Of a stretch of 64,000 bases of DNA, positions 58,015-64,000 are shown one piece after another. Origin of the DNA: Spirochaetia bacterium (GTDB lineage: Bacteria; Spirochaetota; Spirochaetia; Treponematales; Rectinemataceae); NCBI GenBank assembly GCA_029975555.1, contig JARKOY010000024.1, positions 106,943 to 170,942 on the forward strand. Direction: 5' to 3'. The position numbers and the translations under genes were made by a program. Under the pieces are notes generated by a model. It worked only from the letters and a program-made list of their open reading frames with translations, had not been told where the DNA came from and did not search any database. Positions within the stretch are counted from its first letter, which is position 1; every line of letters begins with the position of its first letter.

Positions 58015-59659
58015 GATCGTTCCCTTTTCGTCCCAGATACTCCCTAAGGGTAGCACGGACTGCTCCCTTCCCAGCGATGAGCGCTTTGAACATCGTTTCA
58101 ATTTTATCATCAAGTCCGGCATCGCGAATATCCACCGAGAAGAGCGCCTCGTTGCAAAGAAGCTTTTGAAGCTGGCCTCGATAGCTCTCAGGTTTACCGA
58201 CCTCGATGCCGGAAAGCGAGGCCTGCAGGTATGCAAGTTGAGGGTCTGCGCTCACCTTCATGGGAAGGAGGGAATCGTCGACGCCGAGGAGATATCGGAA
58301 CCAGGCGGCGATGACAAGCGGAATGAAGGTGAGGCCGGAGGCTCCCTTCGACTCCGAGCTTCCCTTCCCTTCCATATAAGCTCTGATCGTGTGGCCGAAT
58401 CGAACGGGTATTTTCTGGCTCGTATCGGTAGCGATCCGCTGAGGGCTGTCAAGCACAAAAGGATTGGCAAAACGTACATTGATAACTTCATCGAGAAAAG
58501 ACTTTGGATCGATGATGCCAGGATCGGCGACCACGGGGAGCCCTTCATCATAGCCTATTTTTTTCACCAGCAACACAAGGTCAGGATCGGCCATCTCTCG
58601 GGCTATACTGTCGTATCCAAGGAGGCATCCGAAAATGGCCAAGGCGGTATGGAGAGGATTGAGGCAGGTCGCCACCTTCATCCTTTCAGCCTTATCCACC
58701 GTCGATCGATCGACGAAGAACACCCCTGCCCTCTCGAGGGCGGGCCTCCCTGCAGGAAAACTGTCCTCTACAACAAGATATTCGGGGACCTCCGCATTCA
58801 CAAAAGCTGCGATATAGGTGTTCTTCCCCGTGATGATGGGCTTCATGTCTGCAATCCCCAAGGCGGTGAGCTCTTGCGCGACCTTTTCAGAGGGGCGCGG
58901 GACGATCTTATCTATCATGGACCAGGGGAAGCTCACTCGTCCACCATCGTTGAGGTAGTCGATAAAACCCTGTGGGACAAAGCCGCGCTCTGCCCAATGC
59001 TCGGCGATTTCACACACCGCCCCCTTGAGCTTATCTCCATTCGCCCGGAAATTGTCCATGCTCACAAGGGCAATGGGAAAAGCGCCCCGACGATATCGTT
59101 CGAAAAGGAGCGACGCAACGATGCCCATCGCGTGCCGGCTTTGCTCAGGGCCATTGGCTACATCCGCCCTTGCCTGTTCAAGGTATTCACCGTGGATATC
59201 CCTTATCGCATAGCCCTTTTCCGTGATGGAAAAACTCGCCATCTGGAGGGAAGGAGAGGCAAAAATGCGCCGCAAGGCCATCCTGTCGGCCTCTCTATCG
59301 GTCCTGAGCGCCTCGGCAACACTTGCGATGATCTCCTTCTCCATTCGTCCATCGGGGTAAAGAGAAACGAGCAGAGAAAGGTTGTCGTGAGGAACATAGA
59401 TTCTCTCGACGACCTCTGTATCGTATGGAGCGACCGCGATGATTCCTGTCTCAGCCAAGCCGAGCTCAAGTAAGTCCTGCTGAAGCCGCGCGATGTATCC
59501 TCTGAAAATGTTCCCGGTGCCGAAATGTACCCAGCGGAGCGCTTCCTTTGTCTTCCGCAGCATCGCATCCAGATCGAAGGACGGGAGGGTCACGCCCGCC
59601 TTGGCCCACGCCTCTCGAGTTTGCGGATATTTAAGACTGGATCGATTAAGCGTTACCAT
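57989..59659 (-). CDS. uxuB: Fructuronate reductase-like mannitol dehydrogenase family enzyme
   Basis: The 556-residue product belongs to the long-chain mannitol dehydrogenase family and lies next to uxuA, so it most likely reduces D-fructuronate to D-mannonate with NADH. Visible features are the N-terminal Rossmann part HFGTGNIFRGYIARLQQDLL (about residues 45-64), VSMDNFRANGDKL, the domain link GRVSFPWSMIDKIVPRPSEK and the catalytic-region KVATCLNPLHTALAIFGCLL with the usual LN-xxH motif. It is slightly longer than UxuB of E. coli (486). It overlaps uxuA by 14 nt. GAGGGAG precedes the ATG. Confidence 0.88.
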   Translation of the reverse strand: MVTLNRSSLKYPQTREAWAKAGVTLPSFDLDAMLRKTKEALRWVHFGTGNIFRGYIARLQQDLLELGLAETGIIAVAPYDTEVVERIYVPHDNLSLLVSLYPDGRMEKEIIASVAEALRTDREADRMALRRIFASPSLQMASFSITEKGYAIRDIHGEYLEQARADVANGPEQSRHAMGIVASLLFERYRRGAFPIALVSMDNFRANGDKLKGAVCEIAEHWAERGFVPQGFIDYLNDGGRVSFPWSMIDKIVPRPSEKVAQELTALGIADMKPIITGKNTYIAAFVNAEVPEYLVVEDSFPAGRPALERAGVFFVDRSTVDKAERMKVATCLNPLHTALAIFGCLLGYDSIAREMADPDLVLLVKKIGYDEGLPVVADPGIIDPKSFLDEVINVRFANPFVLDSPQRIATDTSQKIPVRFGHTIRAYMEGKGSSESKGASGLTFIPLVIAAWFRYLLGVDDSLLPMKVSADPQLAYLQASLSGIEVGKPESYRGQLQKLLCNEALFSVDIRDAGLDDKIETMFKALIAGKGAVRATLREYLGRKGNDRDSTGTTF

Positions 59660-60746
59660 GGGCTCCCTCTTTGTTCTTGTTCGACTTCTCTATGGCCTCC
59701 CACAGGCCAAGAAGATAATTTGCGCCGATGGCCCTGTCGAAAAGCCCATACCCCGGCCTGCCTCGTTCGCCCCATATCATTCTTCCATGATCAGGACGAA
59801 TGTAAGCGTCGAAGCCAGCGTCATAAAAGGCTTTCACAATCTCGTACATATCGAGATCCCCGCACTGAGACAGGTGCGCCGTCTCATCAAAATCCTTGTC
59901 GGACAGATGCTTCACGTTCCTGATGTGCGCGAAATGCACCCGCCCCTTGCCCGCAAATTCCCTCACGATGGCGGGGACGTCGTTGTTCCTATCGCTGCCG
60001 AGGCTCCCCGTGCACAGGGTAATTCCATTGTAGGGGCTGTCGTTGAGGGCGAGGAAGGTTCTGATATGGGCCGCATCCGTGATGACCCTGGGAAGCCCAA
60101 AAATCGACCACGGGGGATCATCGGGATGGATCGCCATCTTTATATCGCAGGCCTCGGCCACCGGAATGACGGCGTCAAGAAAGTATTTCATGTTGTTCCA
60201 ATACTCTTCCTCCGACACATGCCGGTAAAACTCGATGTCCTCGGCCATGGCGGAAAGCCGTTCTGGTTCCCAGCCAGGAAGAGAAAACCCGTTTGCCTGG
60301 TTTCGCATCGCCCTTGCCACAAGGCTTGGGTCCATGTTCGCCACCTGGGTATGACGATAGGCCATCGCCTCGCTTCCGTCCGGAAGCTTGTGCGCAAGAT
60401 CGGTCCTGACCCAGTCGAGGACCGGCATAAAATTGTAACAGAGGCACTTGACCCCGACCTTGGCGAGGTTTTCGATAGTCTGTAAATAGGCGTCGATATA
60501 CCTATCACGAGAAGGAAGCCCCTTTTTTATATCCTCATGGACATTGACGCTCTCGATCACTTCCATCTCGAGGCCGTGCTTGTTCACCTCCTCTTTCAGG
60601 ACCTTGAGCCGATCGAGGGGCCACACCTCCCCGACAGGGACGTCGGTGAGGCAGGTTGCCACCCCCGAGACGCCCGGAACCTGGCGAATATACTCAAGAC
60701 TGACACTGTCGTCCCCAAAGGGGAACCATCGAAGGATCATTTTCAT
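59646..60746 (-). CDS. uxuA: Mannonate dehydratase
   Basis: UxuA dehydrates D-mannonate to 2-keto-3-deoxygluconate. The 366-residue TIM-barrel protein starts MKMILRWFPFGDDSVSLEYI, and has VGVKCLCYNFMPVLDW, MAIHPDDPPWSIFGLPRVI with metal-binding His/Asp, LCTGSLGSDRNNDVP and YIRPDHGRMIWGE, all UxuA hallmarks. It lies 36 nt after dctM and overlaps uxuB. With uxuB and TRAP it forms a glucuronate/fructuronate pathway; kdgK/kdgA and isomerase must be elsewhere. Confidence 0.96.
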   Translation of the reverse strand: MKMILRWFPFGDDSVSLEYIRQVPGVSGVATCLTDVPVGEVWPLDRLKVLKEEVNKHGLEMEVIESVNVHEDIKKGLPSRDRYIDAYLQTIENLAKVGVKCLCYNFMPVLDWVRTDLAHKLPDGSEAMAYRHTQVANMDPSLVARAMRNQANGFSLPGWEPERLSAMAEDIEFYRHVSEEEYWNNMKYFLDAVIPVAEACDIKMAIHPDDPPWSIFGLPRVITDAAHIRTFLALNDSPYNGITLCTGSLGSDRNNDVPAIVREFAGKGRVHFAHIRNVKHLSDKDFDETAHLSQCGDLDMYEIVKAFYDAGFDAYIRPDHGRMIWGERGRPGYGLFDRAIGANYLLGLWEAIEKSNKNKEGAHGNA

Positions 60747-60782
60747 AGTTGAACCGTTGTTTATTTTCTATGATTTTTCGTC

Positions 60783-62075
60783 CTAGAATTTCCCAAATAT
60801 CATGTCGGGTATCCAGGTAACGAGCTGCGGAATGAATACGAGGAGACAAAGCTCGAGCATAATGGCGCCGAAGAAAGGCAGAGCCTCCTTGGTATATTCC
60901 TCCACCGGGCAGTCGATGGCACCGCACACCGAGTACATCGCAGCGCCGACAGGAGGCGTCATAACGCCGAGAGTGACAACGGTTGCCATGAGAACGCCGA
61001 AGTGGACCGGATCGAAGCCGAGGCTTTTCACCATGGGCAGAAATATCGGTGTCAGAAGAAGGAAGTTTACATTACTGTCCACGAACATCCCTGTTACGAA
61101 GAGGAACCAGATCATGATGATGACAAGGAGCTGTGGATTAGATGTGATACCGAAAATGAAGTTGCTCAAGTGCACAGGGAGCTGGACCCATGTGAGCGCC
61201 CACTGGAAAGGGCCTGAGAGCGCGATGATGAGCATGACAGCGCCGCTGTCTTTGACACTCGTGATCAAAGCCCCCTTGAATTTTTCCCATGTCAGTTCCT
61301 TGTACACGAACTTACCGACCAGAATGGCATAGATGACGGCGAAGGCGCCCGACTCCGAGGGGGTAAAGACACCGAAGCGAATCCCCACGATGAGAAGAAC
61401 GGGGAAGAGAAGAGCCCATACCGAATCCTTGAGGTTGGCGACAAGTTCACCGATAGTGAGCGGTGGTGCGTCCTTTCGCGGCGGCTCGTAGCGATTTATG
61501 CGGCTCGTGATCGAGGTTGTCGCCATAAGGAAGAACATCATGAGAATGCCGGGAATGATACCACCCGCAAAAAGCCGACCGATGGAGACTTCTCCGACAC
61601 ACCCGAAGATAACTAATCCCAAGCTCGGCGGAATCGTCGCCGTGATGAGGGCGGTTGTACAGTTGACCGCGACAATATAGCCTTTCTTATAACCGAGCCT
61701 CATCATCTCGGGAGCGAGAATTCTCGTTTCCATCATGGCGTCAGCTGTCGCCGAGCCCGAGACGCCGCCCATGAGAGTGCTCATGACGACGCTGACCTGT
61801 GCGGAGCCTCCGTACATGCGGCGCGTTAGCAGCCGGGCAAGGCCGAGAATATGACTCGTGATACCCGTGACGTTCATGAGATTGCCGGCGAAGATGAAGA
61901 ACGGCACCGCGAGGAACGGAAACGACTGGCTCTGCTGGACGATCATCTGTACGGCCGTCTCAAAAGGTAATACCGGATTGGAAAAGAAGTATGCGAAACC
62001 CGCTATGCCAATGACAAAGGCGATCGGCATGCCTATGAAAATAAAGACAACAAAGCATACGAGAAGGAGAGTCAT
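60783..62075 (-). CDS. dctM: TRAP transporter large membrane subunit (DctM)
   Basis: The 430-residue inner-membrane protein is the ion-coupled transport subunit of a tripartite transporter. It has about 12 hydrophobic segments and the DctM motif region GSATADAMMETRILAPEM (about residues 107-124) and IPPSLGLVIFGCVGE; MTPPVGAAMYSVCG is another signature. It overlaps dctQ by ATGA. The uxu genes downstream suggest hexuronate as substrate. Confidence 0.96.
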   Translation of the reverse strand: MTLLLVCFVVFIFIGMPIAFVIGIAGFAYFFSNPVLPFETAVQMIVQQSQSFPFLAVPFFIFAGNLMNVTGITSHILGLARLLTRRMYGGSAQVSVVMSTLMGGVSGSATADAMMETRILAPEMMRLGYKKGYIVAVNCTTALITATIPPSLGLVIFGCVGEVSIGRLFAGGIIPGILMMFFLMATTSITSRINRYEPPRKDAPPLTIGELVANLKDSVWALLFPVLLIVGIRFGVFTPSESGAFAVIYAILVGKFVYKELTWEKFKGALITSVKDSGAVMLIIALSGPFQWALTWVQLPVHLSNFIFGITSNPQLLVIIMIWFLFVTGMFVDSNVNFLLLTPIFLPMVKSLGFDPVHFGVLMATVVTLGVMTPPVGAAMYSVCGAIDCPVEEYTKEALPFFGAIMLELCLLVFIPQLVTWIPDMIFGKF

Positions 62076-62575
62076 TCCTTAGCCTCCTTAGCAATCGGCG
62101 CCGGGGATTTCTGGATCATCGAGATAATCACCTTCCGTATCTTGTTCAATGTCGTGAAAATCATCGAGGAGGCCGCCACAACCAAACTGTAGGTGACGAG
62201 CGCATAGGGAATGGGCATTGACTGGTATTTCGCAAGGCGATCTACCCACGCAAGGCGGATTCCGAAAACGACAATGATGATCAGGGTTACGAATATTATG
62301 AGCAAAACGAGGATTTCTATACCACTGCGAACCATCTTGGGAAGTTTCTTTACCAGGATATCGACACCGAGTATTTGCCCATGACGCCAGGCCACGTCAG
62401 CGCCGAGAAACGACGTCCAGGCAAGGGCGAGCATTGCAAGATCGATATACCATGATTCCGACATTTTGAGCCATCGGCCGATAGCCGAAAAAAGAATAAG
62501 GATGACAAGAAATATCAATCCTACGCCGCAGGCCACTTCTTCAGCTTTGCATAGGAATCTGTAAACCTTTCTCAT
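62072..62575 (-). CDS. dctQ: TRAP transporter small membrane subunit (DctQ)
   Basis: The 167-residue protein has four membrane helices and the DctQ feature WTSFLGADVAWRHGQILGVD (the WxxxLGxxxAxRxxxHI-type motif). GGAG lies 5 nt before ATG 62575; a longer frame from 62596 lacks such a signal. It joins DctM in the membrane. A terminator-like hairpin (62615-62648) lies between it and dctP, which would give less DctQM than binding protein. Confidence 0.93.
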   Translation of the reverse strand: MRKVYRFLCKAEEVACGVGLIFLVILILFSAIGRWLKMSESWYIDLAMLALAWTSFLGADVAWRHGQILGVDILVKKLPKMVRSGIEILVLLIIFVTLIIIVVFGIRLAWVDRLAKYQSMPIPYALVTYSLVVAASSMIFTTLNKIRKVIISMIQKSPAPIAKEAKE

Positions 62576-62614
62576 ATTCGCTCCACAATCGGACACTTAT
62601 GCTGTTCGGATAGT

Positions 62615-62648
62615 AAAAAGAAGGCGGCACCCTTTCCGTCCCGCCTTC
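62615..62648 (-). terminator. Internal terminator between dctP and dctQ
   Basis: In minus-strand RNA an 8-bp perfect stem GAAGGCGG / CCGCCTTC (62641-62648 with 62620-62627), 13-nt loop, is followed by TTTTT. It lies 22 nt after the dctP stop, inside the operon, and probably lets most transcripts end after dctP. Confidence 0.75.
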
Positions 62649-62669
62649 AGATCATAGGAAACCGGAGTA

Positions 62670-63665
62670 TTACTGAATGCCGAGCTGTTTGAAGAGCTTC
62701 TCCTTAAGGCCGGGCGAAAACTTGAGATCGTTGTTCGTATACAGAGGAGCTATGGCGTTTTCAAACTCCTTGATATTCACGTTGGTGATCGTCACGCCAT
62801 GATCCTGCATCTGCTTGTAATATCTCGCCTCGTCCTGTTCCGCAATAGTGCCATACTCGAGAGCCTTGTCGCGTATGGTTTTCAAGAAAAAGGCACGGGC
62901 GTCAGCCGGCATGCCGTTGAGCATTTTCGTAGAGCACACGAAGGCGGTCTGAAGCATATAATGCTTGGTGATCGCTATGTACTTGGTAACATCCCATAGC
63001 GCCGCTCCAGCCGCAGCTGAAACCTGAACCTCGGTACCATCGAGAGTCTTCTGCTGGATGGCAGTAAAGACCTCGCCGAAGGGAATGGCAATGTTCGCGA
63101 AACCAAGGTATTTGGCGAGAGCATTGCCGATATCGTTGCCAAAGCCACGGATACGAAGTCCTTTGAGATCGGCGACGGTTTTGACCTGCTTTGTGGTGTA
63201 GAAATTCCGGAAGCCGTTATACATATCGGCGATGAGGACGATACCCTGAGCCTCGAGCTGTTTGGACCATTCCTGAAAGAGTTCGGTATCGGGAAGTTTC
63301 TTGAGCACCGTCGGATCGGTCAGAATATACGGCGCCATCAGAATGTTGAGGTCAGGAATATTGAATTGACTGGCGAGGCGGCCGGGATCGGAAGGAACAA
63401 CCAAAGGAATGCCGAGCTTAGCTTGAGTCACAAGCGCGTTCGTATCACCCGAAAGAGCGCCGGCCACGAATACTTTAGCGTCGAAACGGCCGTCTTTATT
63501 GAGAATGTCCGCGACATCCTGCATCATCCGGCTCTGAGTCGTCGTTGCGGCCTCGGTGCCCGCAAAGGTCACGGCGATTTTTGCCTGAGCGCCGACAAAA
63601 GCGAGAGCCACCAGCATCATAGAAACGAAGGCCAGGAATTTCATAAGCAAAAAACCCTTTTTCAT
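62670..63665 (-). CDS. dctP: TRAP transporter solute-binding protein (DctP family)
   Basis: The 331-residue periplasmic protein has a signal peptide (MKKGFLLMKFLAFVSMMLVA to about residue 27, ending FVGA). The DctP fold is shown by the LRIRGFGNDIGNALAKYLGF segment with the conserved Arg that binds the substrate carboxylate, and PFGEVFTAIQQKTLDGTEVQ. AAGGAGG precedes ATG 63665; a longer frame is possible. As first gene of the operon with uxuAB it likely binds glucuronate or galacturonate. Confidence 0.94.
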   Translation of the reverse strand: MKKGFLLMKFLAFVSMMLVALAFVGAQAKIAVTFAGTEAATTTQSRMMQDVADILNKDGRFDAKVFVAGALSGDTNALVTQAKLGIPLVVPSDPGRLASQFNIPDLNILMAPYILTDPTVLKKLPDTELFQEWSKQLEAQGIVLIADMYNGFRNFYTTKQVKTVADLKGLRIRGFGNDIGNALAKYLGFANIAIPFGEVFTAIQQKTLDGTEVQVSAAAGAALWDVTKYIAITKHYMLQTAFVCSTKMLNGMPADARAFFLKTIRDKALEYGTIAEQDEARYYKQMQDHGVTITNVNIKEFENAIAPLYTNNDLKFSPGLKEKLFKQLGIQ

Positions 63666-63727
63666 CTCACTCCTCCTTAACGGATACGCCCAAACGACTG
63701 CCAAATTGACAGTAGCAGTCGGTCTTC

Positions 63728-63781
63728 ACTGGTGATACCAGTTTAGCGCATCCGCCTTTTATGTAACATACTAGTATACTA
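63728..63781 (-). promoter_or_regulatory. Two operator-like palindromes at the hexuronate operon promoter
   Basis: An inverted repeat ACTGG-N5-CCAGT (63728-63742) and a perfect palindrome TAGTATACTA (63772-63781) flank the expected start of dctP transcription. Both resemble the TGGTATACCA core of UxuR/ExuR sites. The second covers the -10 box. The GntR regulator at the operon end is the natural candidate to bind them. Confidence 0.5.
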
Positions 63782-63805
63782 AACCCTGTATTTCATTCTT
63801 GTCAA
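63776..63805 (-). promoter_or_regulatory. Promoter of the TRAP-uxuAB-gntR operon
   Basis: The minus strand has a perfect -35 TTGACA (63800-63805), an 18-bp spacer and -10 TAGTAT (63776-63781). The -10 box lies within the palindrome TAGTATACTA, so operator occupancy would block RNA polymerase. Confidence 0.6.
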
Positions 63806-63877
63806 GAAAAATTTTTACTTTAGGTTGATGAATGGTGAATGGACAAAAAATGAAAAAAGGCGATATGCATAAAAAAA

Positions 63878-63987
<110 letters not shown>

Positions 63988-64000
63988 TTTGTAAAACCAC

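Overview
The window is a GC-rich stretch (roughly 57-58% by eye) from a free-living anaerobic bacterium, most likely a spirochaete. I base that on three things: Asn at the RpoB position that is Ser531 in E. coli (the natural rifampicin-resistance residue described in Treponema and Borrelia), an EF-G paralogue of the kind seen in duplicated spirochaete EF-G sets, and the mix of rubrerythrin, superoxide reductase, rubredoxin and TRAP transport. The species is not identifiable from the sequence alone.

Positions 1-27491 (all minus strand) hold an almost continuous information-processing superoperon. In transcription order it reads tRNA-Thr, rpmG, tRNA-Trp, secE, nusG, rplKAJL, rpoB, rpoC, rpsL, rpsG, an EF-G paralogue, tuf, then rpsJ through secY (S10 and spc operons). 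SecY runs off the left edge. Visible control points are a consensus promoter in front of tRNA-Thr, a promoter before rpsL, a terminator and a 78-bp tandem repeat array after rpsG, two promoters before tuf, and a tuf terminator physically interlocked with the rpsJ promoter.

Positions 27534-46220 hold short operons in both orientations. They encode MurJ, a Cof-type HAD phosphatase, a VanY-like carboxypeptidase, a UDG-fold protein, and a compact GntP permease / TPR / glycerate kinase / NYN-LOTUS operon. Next come an EEP-family lipoprotein, a divergent ClpP, a TlpA-CcdA redox pair, radA-malQ-Gate protein, RlmI and a small unknown.

Positions 46407-51954 hold a rubrerythrin / superoxide reductase / rubredoxin oxygen-defence operon, radC, a serine-palmitoyltransferase-like PLP enzyme, and a K+ uptake pair (TrkA, TrkH).

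Positions 52048-57233 are the branched-chain amino acid operon ilvB-ilvN-ilvC-cimA. It is preceded by a 39-codon Ile/Val/Leu-rich leader peptide and a complete set of mutually exclusive RNA hairpins, i.e. a classical translation-coupled attenuator. CimA indicates isoleucine synthesis from pyruvate and acetyl-CoA.

Positions 57337-63805 form a hexuronate operon: TRAP transporter dctP-dctQ-dctM, uxuA, uxuB and a GntR/FCD regulator, with palindromic operator candidates at its promoter and an internal terminator after dctP. The window ends with a 5S rRNA gene on the minus strand, presumably the tail of an rrn operon to the right.
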